In this document: one piece after another, positions 1 to 7,198 of the stretch | Position numbering within the stretch: position 1 is the stretch's first letter | Layout of the letters: every line of letters starts with the position of its first letter | Notes under the pieces: generated by a model | What the model was told of the DNA's origin: nothing | The model's input: the letters and a program-made list of their open reading frames with translations, nothing else | The model's database searches: none | Source of the DNA: Quadrisphaera granulorum | GTDB taxonomy: Bacteria; Actinomycetota; Actinomycetes; Actinomycetales; Quadrisphaeraceae | Direction: 5' to 3' | DNA length: 64,000 nt | Assembly: GCF_003149145.1 (NCBI RefSeq) | Contig: NZ_QGDQ01000001.1 | Location: forward strand, 62,001 to 126,000 | Made by a program: the position numbers and the translations under genes

Positions 1-11
1 AGACCGCAGGG

Positions 12-1304
12 GTGCACCTGCAGCCGGTCGACGAGCACCGTCCGAACCGCACCGACCTGCGCATCGTCAGCGTCTTCACGGTGCTGCTCGTGCTCACCAA
101 CCGCATCGGCGTGCCCGCGGGGGAGACGGCCATCTCCGTCGGCATCCCCCTCGCCTACATCTTCTCCGCGGTGATGATCTTCCGTGGGGTACTGCGCGTC
201 GACAGGCTCCGCGGGGAGCTCTACCTGCTGGCCGTCGGCGCCACCCTGGCCACCACGGCCTGGATCGCGGTGTCCGGGCGCGACTTCTCCATGACCTCGT
301 ACCTGCTGCTGGTGGTCGTCTACCTGCCGTGGATCCTCAGCACCGGCGGCCCGGCGGGCCGTGACGTCGTCCTGGCCGCGGGGCGCGCTTTCGTGGGCAC
401 GATGCTCGTGCTCTCCGTGGTCGGGGTGCTGCAGCTGCTCAGCCAGCTCGCCGGGGTCTGGAGCTTCCGCGACTACCTGTCCGACTGGGTGCCCACCGGC
501 TGGATCGTGCCGTTCTACAACTTCGACAACCCCCTGGGCTACGACAACCCCGTGCGCAAGGCCAACGCGTTCGTGCTGCTCGAGCCGTCGTTCCTGTCGC
601 AGTACGCCGCGCTCGCGGTGCTCGTGGGCCTGGTCATCGGGGTCCGGGCGTGGAAGCAGGCGGTGCTGCTCGCCGGCGTCGCCTCCGCGGTCTCCGGGAC
701 CGGCGTGCTGCTCCTGGCCGTCGGCGGAGTCCTCGTCGTGGCCCGCGCCCCCAAGCTCGTACGGCCCAGCCACCTGGTGGCCGGAGCCCTGGGCGTGCTC
801 ATCGTCTTCATGACACCCGTGGCGGACGTGCTGCTGAGCCGACGCGGCGAGCTGTCCGAGCCGGGATCCAGCGGGTACGCGCGCTTCGTCTCGCCGTACC
901 AGGAGGTGCTCCGGGGCCTCGCGGAGGAGACCCAGCGCAACGTGGTGGGTGCCGGTGCCGGCATGACCGAGCGCCTCCTGGCCTCCAACCGGTACGGCGG
1001 CGGCGACGACGTCCTGTACGGCGTCGTCCCCAAGCTCCTCTTCGAGTACGGGCTCGTCGCCGGCGGCCTCGTGCTGCTGTTCATCGTGCTGGCCGTCCTG
1101 GACAGGGCGCCCCTGCCGGTGGTGCCCGTCGCCATGCTCTTCATGGTCATGGTGCTCTCCGGGGCGCTGCTGCAGCCGCAGACGGCATACCTCGTGTGGC
1201 TGCTCTCCAGCATCGGCGGCGGTGACGTCGTGCGTCGCGTGGTGCTCCGGCGGCAGAAGGAGCGCGCCGCGCCACCGGAGGACGAGCTGGCAGTTCCGGC
1301 CTGA
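12..1304 (+). CDS. Wzy/O-antigen-ligase-like polysaccharide polymerase
   Basis: The 430-residue protein is almost entirely hydrophobic, with roughly ten predicted membrane spans and one larger extracytoplasmic loop (about residues 155-200), the architecture of Wzy polymerases and WaaL ligases. It would join undecaprenyl-linked repeat units on the outer membrane face. This family has little sequence identity between members, so the call rests on topology and on its neighbours: flippase, Wzz and phosphoglycosyltransferase genes lie in the next 10 kb. The GTG at position 12 is the first start visible, but the window opens 11 bases earlier, so the true start may lie upstream. The C-terminal tail after the last span is short and charged. 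The gene converges on the flippase gene across two long hairpins. Confidence 0.7.
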   Translation: MHLQPVDEHRPNRTDLRIVSVFTVLLVLTNRIGVPAGETAISVGIPLAYIFSAVMIFRGVLRVDRLRGELYLLAVGATLATTAWIAVSGRDFSMTSYLLLVVVYLPWILSTGGPAGRDVVLAAGRAFVGTMLVLSVVGVLQLLSQLAGVWSFRDYLSDWVPTGWIVPFYNFDNPLGYDNPVRKANAFVLLEPSFLSQYAALAVLVGLVIGVRAWKQAVLLAGVASAVSGTGVLLLAVGGVLVVARAPKLVRPSHLVAGALGVLIVFMTPVADVLLSRRGELSEPGSSGYARFVSPYQEVLRGLAEETQRNVVGAGAGMTERLLASNRYGGGDDVLYGVVPKLLFEYGLVAGGLVLLFIVLAVLDRAPLPVVPVAMLFMVMVLSGALLQPQTAYLVWLLSSIGGGDVVRRVVLRRQKERAAPPEDELAVPA

Positions 1305-1357
1305 GGATCTGACGCCCTGATGTCCTGAGGGGTGGGCGCCTGCGCCACCGCCCTCGC

Positions 1358-1415
1358 CGCAGATGCAGCTGACCGCGGTCACCTCCGAAGGTGACCGCGG
1401 TCAGCTGCATCTGCG
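1358..1415. repeat. Perfect 27-bp-arm hairpin between convergent genes
   Basis: The left arm 1358-1384 and right arm 1389-1415 are exact reverse complements around a 4-nt loop (ccga). The arm contains GCAGATGCAGCTGACC. It lies 54 bases past the polymerase stop, in the convergent gap with the flippase gene. It may act as a bidirectional terminator, but it is longer than most terminators in this window and lacks a T-tract. Confidence 0.85.
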
Positions 1416-1459
1416 TTCGCCCTGGACCGGCTTGCCCGAGGCCTCCGCGCGTGGGATCC

Positions 1460-1537
1460 GTCCCGCCCAGCATGCAGAAGCGCCGCCGAGCACCGTGGCT
1501 GCGGCGGCCGGCGGCACTTCTGCATGCTGGGCGGGAC
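1460..1537. repeat. Second long hairpin, 29-bp arms with one mismatch
   Basis: Arms 1460-1488 and 1509-1537 pair with a single mismatch around a 20-nt loop. The outer 21 bp are perfect (GTCCCGCCCAGCATGCAGAA and its complement). It sits 44 bases after the previous hairpin and shares no arm sequence with it. The rest of 1305-1601 shows no coding potential that I can recognise. Confidence 0.85.
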
Positions 1538-1601
1538 AGGGACAAGGACGACGACGACCGCGCAGTCTGACGCTCGCGAGAGGACGGGCTGATGGAGCGG
1601 T

Positions 1602-2888
1602 TCAGTCGAGGTCGGTGCCGGTCCCGTGCCGGCGCATCAGGCGGATCACCATGATCCACTGGATGGGTGTGACGACACACTGCGCCAGGGACAGTCCGAG
1701 CGCCGCGCCGTAGGCACCGCCCATCTGCAGACCGACGAGGCCGAACACGATGAGCGCCGGCCCGAGCACGAGGTTGGTCCAAAAGGTCTGCTTCGCGAAG
1801 CCGAGGGCCACGAGCAAGGTGCTGGCGCCAAAGCCCGCACCGATGGCGACCAGGCCCACGAGGGAGGCGCCGAGCACGCCGCGTGCACCGTCCCAGTTCT
1901 GCTTGAAGGCGAGCTCACCCCAGCTGTCGGGAATGGACAACACCACCAACCCGTAGGCGAGCTGCGCGGCCACCATCACGGCGGACAGGGCAAGGCCGAC
2001 CGCTAGCGCCTTGCGCCCGCGCAGACCTCGACGGGCAACCTCGGGCATCGCGAAAGCCGACAGCGCGTACCCGATGAGGTTGAGCGGGCCCAGGACCACC
2101 TGCGCCCCGCGTAGCTCGCCGACGATGATCGGGGAGCCGATGGCGGCGATGAGAAGGATCGTGGCCTGGTTGGCGCCCAGTACCGACAGGAAGCTGGCGA
2201 GGTAGTACTTGGTGAGGTCCTTCTGCTGAGCCATCCATGCCATCGCCGAACGCAGGCGAGGACCACCGCCGAACATGCGGCCGCCGATCACGCCGGAGAG
2301 CAGAGCGGTGAGGCCCCAGCCCAGGAGGAAGTTGGTGGCGCTGGCGTTCTGGGTGGCGATGATGACGCCCGCGACGACCAGCTGGGTCACCGCCCAGATG
2401 GCGTCGATGCTCACGGCACGAGCGGGGCGCCCCTCGGCGATGAACGTGAGGCGCCACAGGTCCTGCAGCAGGAGGCCGGGCAGCAGGAGCCCGATGACGA
2501 TCAGCGAGGGGCCCGAGGCGCCGGTGGTGAAGATCCCCACCGCAGCGGTGACGATGCCGGCGGCCGCGCCCAGGAGGATCCCGGCGCCGGCGCTCGCCCG
2601 TGCGGCTTCAAAGAACCTGTCGTCGCCCTCTCCCGTGTAGCGCACGACGAGCGGCTGGTTGATGAGCGCGCGGCTGCCGCCGATGACGAGGGAGTACACG
2701 GCGAAGGCCACCGAGAACGCTCCCCAGCCCTCCTGCGACAGGGAGCGGACCACGAGGACGCTCAGCGCCATGTTGGTCAGGCTGACCAGCACCTGGTCAC
2801 CGGTGGTCCAGCCGGCGCGGCCGAGCAGCTTGACCACCTGCTGGCGGCGCGTGGGGGGCACCACGAGCGGAGGGGTGGGAGAGGTCAC
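1602..2888 (-). CDS. Polysaccharide flippase (Wzx/MATE-like, MOP superfamily)
   Basis: The 428-residue protein has about 12 hydrophobic spans spread evenly along its length and an N-terminal cytoplasmic stretch of about 20 residues, the usual form of Wzx-type lipid-linked oligosaccharide flippases. The predicted role is moving undecaprenyl-diphosphate repeat units across the membrane for the polymerase encoded opposite. The GTG at 2888 has no Shine-Dalgarno sequence. A TACCGT hexamer ends six bases upstream, so the transcript is probably leaderless. It lies downstream of the GH26 gene on the same strand but is separated from it by a terminator-like hairpin. The substrate cannot be read from the sequence. 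Confidence 0.75.
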   Translation of the reverse strand: MTSPTPPLVVPPTRRQQVVKLLGRAGWTTGDQVLVSLTNMALSVLVVRSLSQEGWGAFSVAFAVYSLVIGGSRALINQPLVVRYTGEGDDRFFEAARASAGAGILLGAAAGIVTAAVGIFTTGASGPSLIVIGLLLPGLLLQDLWRLTFIAEGRPARAVSIDAIWAVTQLVVAGVIIATQNASATNFLLGWGLTALLSGVIGGRMFGGGPRLRSAMAWMAQQKDLTKYYLASFLSVLGANQATILLIAAIGSPIIVGELRGAQVVLGPLNLIGYALSAFAMPEVARRGLRGRKALAVGLALSAVMVAAQLAYGLVVLSIPDSWGELAFKQNWDGARGVLGASLVGLVAIGAGFGASTLLVALGFAKQTFWTNLVLGPALIVFGLVGLQMGGAYGAALGLSLAQCVVTPIQWIMVIRLMRRHGTGTDLD

Positions 2889-2894
2889 CTCAGG

Positions 2895-2900
2895 ACGGTA
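2895..2900 (-). promoter_or_regulatory. -10 hexamer of leaderless flippase transcript
   Basis: TACCGT on the minus strand, six bases before the GTG at 2888. The spacing fits a leaderless actinobacterial start. Confidence 0.45.
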
Positions 2901-2940
2901 CCTGCGGCACCAGACCGGTCGTGGACGTCGGACGACGACG

Positions 2941-2969
2941 CCCCCCGACCGGGCGCACCGGTCGGGGGG
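2941..2969 (-). terminator. Terminator hairpin after the GH26 gene
   Basis: CCCCCCGACCGG (2941-2952) pairs perfectly with 2958-2969 around a 5-nt loop. It lies 36 bases past the GH26 stop codon on the minus strand and just before the flippase promoter, so it would insulate the two genes. Confidence 0.75.
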
Positions 2970-3004
2970 TCGTGTCGATCAGCCGCTCAGCCGACCCACC
3001 AGGC

Positions 3005-5401
3005 TCAGAAGAGCTTCTGGTACATGTCCGCTGACTTGGGCATCTTGCCCTTGTAGAGCATGAACTTGCCGCCGCCCATGTCGCAGTTGAACTGGACGTC
3101 GTAGAGGATCTGCCCCGGGCCGGAGCCGGCGTTCTTGGAGAAGAACTCGTACATGCCCTGGATGAAGCCGGGGGAGTCGGCGTTCTCTGAGATGCCGGAC
3201 CACTCGTTGACCGACAGCGGCAGCCCGACGCTCTTCGCGAAGTCGGAGTGCGCCTGCAGGCCCTTCGGCGCCCCGTACCCGTCTTTGGCGCTCAGAGCGC
3301 CGCGGAAGTCCTCCACGGAGTTCGCCGTGGGGTACTGGTTGTAGTAGTCGACGCCCATGACATCGACGTACTGCTTGCCCGGGAACGACTCGGTCCAGTT
3401 GAAGCCTGAGTTCACCGACTCTCGGTTCACCGAGAAGACCAGCTTGGACTTCGGGAAGATCTCCTGCTGCAGCGCGCGGTAGCGCTTCCAGCTGGCGACG
3501 AAGGCGTCCTTGTTGCCCTTGTTGACGCTCCAGTCGTACCAGTTGCCGTTCATCTCGTGCGCGAAGCGGATGTACACCGTGCCGGGCTTGTTGCCCCACA
3601 GCGTCTTCATCTTCGTCAGCGACTGGCGCCAGCGGGCGTCGTAGGCGCCGGTGGAGGCCGCCTGCCAGGTCTCGCCGCCGCCGATGGCGCCGACGGCGAT
3701 GTCGATGTTGCCCTGCCAGGAGCCGAACTCCTGGCCCGGCTGCATGGCCCACGCCTCGACCATGGCGGAGTTGTTGTCCGACCAGGTGCCGACGATGCCG
3801 AGTTCGCTGCCACGCCACTTCGCGAAGCTGCCGTCGCTGACGCCGGTGCCGGAGGCGCCGGAGAACCACTTGCCGGTACCGGCGCCGGTGATCGTGCCGC
3901 CGCCCGCGGGGGCCGCAGGGCTCTGCGACGGGCTCGCCGAGCTCGCGGAGGGGCTGGCGCTCGCCGAGGGCGCGGCCGCGGGCCGCTTGGCCCGCACGTC
4001 GGCCGGAGCGGTGCCGGAGGCGATCTGGGCAGCGTCGTCGGCGGCGATGTCGGAGACCGCGCGCTCGCCACCGACGACGAGCACGCCGTGCACGTCGCTG
4101 GACGCCGCGTGCAGCGCGTCGGCCACCGAGTCGGGCAGCGTGCTGGCCTCGGTGAGCAGCACGGGCCGGTGGTAGGTGCCGCCGACCAGGGCGTCGGCGT
4201 AGTCGGCGCCGCTGGCGAGCACCACCGGGCCAGAGCTGGCCTCGCCGCGGACCGCGGCGGCGTACTGGGCGTCCTGCTGGCCCTGCGCTGACGCCGAGGA
4301 GGACGGTGACGCAGACGACGACGAGGGAGATGAGGACGACGACGGCGACGGCGACGCGGAGGCTTGGCCGGCGTCGGTGTCGCCGAGTTCGGAGGCGTCG
4401 CCGGCCGCGGCGTCGCGGGTCTCCTCCACACGGGTGGCGGCTGCCTGCTGCCCGCCGACCGCCAGCGCCATGAGCTTGGCGGAGGTGTCGAAGCGGTCCG
4501 TCCCGACCACCGTCTCCAGCTGCACTCCCGCGGGCAGGTCCGAGGACTCGGCAGCCTTGGCCGCGGGTCCGCCGACCGCGGTCGCGGTGCTGCCCTCGCC
4601 GGTGCAGGCGGCCAGCGCGGCGCGCGTGGCGAACGGCATGGTCTCGCCCATCGTGTAGAGCAGCGGGCGGTGTGCGGAGACGACGCCGGACGCCGCCGCA
4701 CCGTCGGGGAAGGTCTTGCCGGTCACGAGCAGCGCGTCGCACCGCTCAGTCGGGCTCTCCTCGGCCACCTGCGAGGCGATGACGGCGGCGGTGGCGTAGC
4801 GGTCCTTGCCGGCGAGGCGGACGGGCTCGCCGCCGGCGGCGGTGACGGCGTCGTCGGTGGCCGGGGCCAGGGCCTTCGGCCCACCCAGCACGTACACGGA
4901 GCCGCCGCGGGTCAGGTGCGCAGTCAGCTCCGCGGCCACGCGCGGGTCCAGGCCACCGCGACCGCTCAGCAGCAGGGGGGCGCCCACGGCGTCGGCGAGC
5001 GCCGAACCGGCCAGGGCGTCGGCGAAGTCGTCGGCACTGGCGAGCACCGCGGTGGGGTAGCCGGTGGGGAAGCGGTCCTGGGCGACGGCGAGTGCGGTGG
5101 CCACCCGGTCGTCACCGGTGACGCGCTTGACGCCGTTGTCGGAGGTGATGACCGCGACCTGCTCGGTGGCGCCCAGCCCGCCGGCGGGCAGGCCGCTGCC
5201 GGCCTCAGCCGTGAGCGCACCTGGCGCGGCGGTGGCGGGTCCGCCCGGAGCCACGCTGCCGGGAGCGATCTGACCCCCGTGCGTGATGACGGTCGTCGCG
5301 ACGGCGGCGACCAGGGTGAGCGAGACGGCGGACGCCCACGCCAGGCGGCGGTGCCTGCGCGGGCCTCGGTCTCTGTGGCCGCGGGCGCGGTGAGTCGACA
5401 T
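3005..5401 (-). CDS. Secreted cell-wall-binding-repeat 2 / GH26 endoglycanase fusion
   Basis: This 798-residue protein starts with an Arg-rich N-terminus and hydrophobic segment (about residues 21-40), consistent with secretion. Three cell-wall-binding-repeat-2 (CWB2) modules follow: about 92-190, 195-285 and 297-460. The third is split by a Ser/Ala/Pro-rich insert near 343-378. A second low-complexity linker (about 465-500) leads to a GH26-like catalytic domain (about 510-795). Its probable acid/base is Glu616 (FAHEMNGNWYDW) and its nucleophile Glu733 (SVNEWSG). GH26 enzymes cut beta-mannans and related beta-glycans; here the likely target is the EPS made by the surrounding locus or a wall glycan. 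ATG 5401 has a GGAGA element five bases upstream. CWB2 domains bind anionic wall polymers in Firmicutes; their ligand here is not known. Confidence 0.82.
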   Translation of the reverse strand: MSTHRARGHRDRGPRRHRRLAWASAVSLTLVAAVATTVITHGGQIAPGSVAPGGPATAAPGALTAEAGSGLPAGGLGATEQVAVITSDNGVKRVTGDDRVATALAVAQDRFPTGYPTAVLASADDFADALAGSALADAVGAPLLLSGRGGLDPRVAAELTAHLTRGGSVYVLGGPKALAPATDDAVTAAGGEPVRLAGKDRYATAAVIASQVAEESPTERCDALLVTGKTFPDGAAASGVVSAHRPLLYTMGETMPFATRAALAACTGEGSTATAVGGPAAKAAESSDLPAGVQLETVVGTDRFDTSAKLMALAVGGQQAAATRVEETRDAAAGDASELGDTDAGQASASPSPSSSSSPSSSSASPSSSASAQGQQDAQYAAAVRGEASSGPVVLASGADYADALVGGTYHRPVLLTEASTLPDSVADALHAASSDVHGVLVVGGERAVSDIAADDAAQIASGTAPADVRAKRPAAAPSASASPSASSASPSQSPAAPAGGGTITGAGTGKWFSGASGTGVSDGSFAKWRGSELGIVGTWSDNNSAMVEAWAMQPGQEFGSWQGNIDIAVGAIGGGETWQAASTGAYDARWRQSLTKMKTLWGNKPGTVYIRFAHEMNGNWYDWSVNKGNKDAFVASWKRYRALQQEIFPKSKLVFSVNRESVNSGFNWTESFPGKQYVDVMGVDYYNQYPTANSVEDFRGALSAKDGYGAPKGLQAHSDFAKSVGLPLSVNEWSGISENADSPGFIQGMYEFFSKNAGSGPGQILYDVQFNCDMGGGKFMLYKGKMPKSADMYQKLF

Positions 5402-5780
5402 GCACGTCTCCAGGGTCGGTGGCAGAGAGCGACCCCACGGGGCCGTTCACGGGCGCGCCGTCCGAGCTGCCCGGGCATGCATGACCTCGGCGTACCGCTG
5501 CCAGCACTGGTGCGCAGACGGCGTCGTTCACCCGGACGGAGCATCCCCACGTCGTCGCGCACCGCCATCGTGGAGGCACGGAGTGTGGTCATGTGCGAAA
5601 ACGGGCGAACGCGTCGGAAGTCGGTCACACCCACACGGCGCGCCTCCGCGCATCTGGCTTGCCCGTGCGCTACGCGGCTGGGCCGCACGAGTGCGCGGTG
5701 TGAGCCTGCGGGTGACCGGTGCAGCACTCTTGACCCCGCACCCGACGTGCACCGACTGATGCACCGACCGAGGAGGACCC
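5402..5780. other. Divergent intergenic region in the EPS locus
   Basis: These 379 bases lie between two genes transcribed away from each other and must hold both promoters. A TTGACC at 5730-5735 could be a -35 element for the glycosyltransferase gene, but I see no convincing -10 at the right spacing. I find no RNA gene, repeat or credible small ORF. Confidence 0.4.
5771..5776 (+). promoter_or_regulatory. Shine-Dalgarno AGGAGG that points to a CTG start
   Basis: A perfect AGGAGG ends four bases before CTG 5781. No ATG, GTG or TTG exists in that frame between the stop at 5757 and GTG 5949, yet the intervening codons look clearly protein-coding. Confidence 0.6.
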
Positions 5781-6935
5781 CTGCGCAGCACCGTCGTCGC
5801 CAAGTTCCTGCCGTGGCCGCCCAACAGCGGCGACAAGCGGCGCACCCTGGGCGTCTGCCGTGCCCTGGCCGAGCGCGGTCCGGTCACCGTCGTCGCCTTC
5901 AGCGGTGCCGACGAGGATGCCGAAGGCCTGCGCGCGCAGGGCTTCGAGGTGGTCACCGCCCCGCTGCGCCGCGGTCCGTTCGACCTGGCGGTCGGCCTGG
6001 CCCGCAGCGGGTCGCTCAGCTCGGCACGCTTCTACGACCGTGCGCTCGAGCGCCTCGCGCAGTCGCTGCCGAAACCCGACCTGCTCGTCGTCGAGCACGT
6101 GCAGCTGCTGCCGCTCGCCCGCTCCCTGCGCGGCGCCGTCCGGGTGCTGGACATGCACAACGTCGAGTCGGTGCTGGCCCAGCGCGTAGCCGCGACGACC
6201 CGGGGCCTGAAGAAGCTCGTCTGGACCGTGGAGGCGCGCGCCCTGCGCCGCGTGGAGGCCGGGCGCCACGCGGACATCGTTGCCGTGACGAGCACGGTCG
6301 ACGAGCGCGCGCTGTCGCAGGTCGCGCGGCACGAGCGCGTTGTCGTCGTCCCCAATGCCTGGGACGAACCGGATCCGCTGCCCCCGGCACCGGACCCGGT
6401 GGTCAGCTTCGTGGCGCTCATGAGCTGGACGCCGAATGTCGAGGCCGCTGTCTGGTTCACCCGTGAGGTGTGGCCGCTCGTGCTGCAGCGGGTCCCCGAG
6501 GCTCGTCTGCAGCTCGTGGGACGCAACCCTGCCCCCGCCGTGCAGGGGCTGGCCGGGCCGTCGGTGGTGGTCACCGGCACCGTCGACAGCCTCGAGCCCT
6601 GGTACGCCGCCACCCGAGTGGCCGTGGCGCCGCTGTTGGCGGGCGGCGGATCGCGCCTGAAGATCCTCGAGGCGCTCGCGACGGCGCGCCCGTTGGTGGC
6701 CACCGCGGTGGGTGCCGAGGGTTTGGAGGACCTCGTGGGCCGCGGCGTGGTGGTGGCCGATACCCCCGCTGACCTGGCCCGGGAGGTGGCCGACCTGCTC
6801 GTCGACCCGCAACGGGCGGAGGCCCTCGGGCGCGCCGGGGCCGACGCCGTCGGCACCGACCACAGCTGGCGCGCCGCCGTCGCACCTCTCACCGCCGCCG
6901 TCGACGCGCTGGGTTGGGTCCGCCAGCGGGAGTAG
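5781..6935 (+). CDS. Glycosyltransferase family 4-like (GT-B), probable CTG start
   Basis: The 384-residue GT-B protein begins with a typical acceptor-domain motif (KFLPWPPNSGDKRR, residues 8-21) and ends with a GT4 donor domain. The donor domain includes the sugar-nucleotide motif GGGSRLKILEALATARP near residues 287-303. It would add a sugar to the lipid-linked EPS repeat unit in the cytoplasm. The first conventional start, GTG 5949, would delete about 56 residues including the conserved N-terminal motif. I therefore place the start at CTG 5781, behind a perfect AGGAGG. The ATG at 5759 is in another frame and encodes only an Arg/Gln-rich string. It lies upstream of the Wzz gene, and the donor and acceptor sugars are unknown. 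Confidence 0.8.
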   Translation: MRSTVVAKFLPWPPNSGDKRRTLGVCRALAERGPVTVVAFSGADEDAEGLRAQGFEVVTAPLRRGPFDLAVGLARSGSLSSARFYDRALERLAQSLPKPDLLVVEHVQLLPLARSLRGAVRVLDMHNVESVLAQRVAATTRGLKKLVWTVEARALRRVEAGRHADIVAVTSTVDERALSQVARHERVVVVPNAWDEPDPLPPAPDPVVSFVALMSWTPNVEAAVWFTREVWPLVLQRVPEARLQLVGRNPAPAVQGLAGPSVVVTGTVDSLEPWYAATRVAVAPLLAGGGSRLKILEALATARPLVATAVGAEGLEDLVGRGVVVADTPADLAREVADLLVDPQRAEALGRAGADAVGTDHSWRAAVAPLTAAVDALGWVRQRE

Positions 6936-7198
6936 GCTTCTGACCGCGAGTAGCCCGACCGAGCGATCGTCACCCTCCCTCGCCGCGACCTCGTCGAGGT
7001 GTCACAGGTGGCTCCCAGCCGGTCCGGACCGTTCTCGCAGGAGGGGTCGGTCCGCTGTCCCTCGCCGCCGGATCACCGAGCGGCACTTGGGTGGCCGTGG
7101 TCTACGAGTTCACCCTGGCGGATCAATGCCGCCTGTGGTGCCGAAGGCCGTTCGGGCACCGTTCGAGCATGGCTGCGTCGTCGATGGGTAGGAGAAGC

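Noticed and set aside
3557-4291. Long plus-strand open frames opposite the GH26 gene
   Set aside because: They are Ala/Gly/Arg-rich shadows created by the high GC content; the minus strand carries the clear CWB2 and GH26 motifs.
4364-6466. 700-codon plus-strand frame across the divergent region into the glycosyltransferase gene
   Set aside because: Arg/Ala/Gly-rich composition with no motif; the true glycosyltransferase frame is different and shows conserved GT-B motifs.
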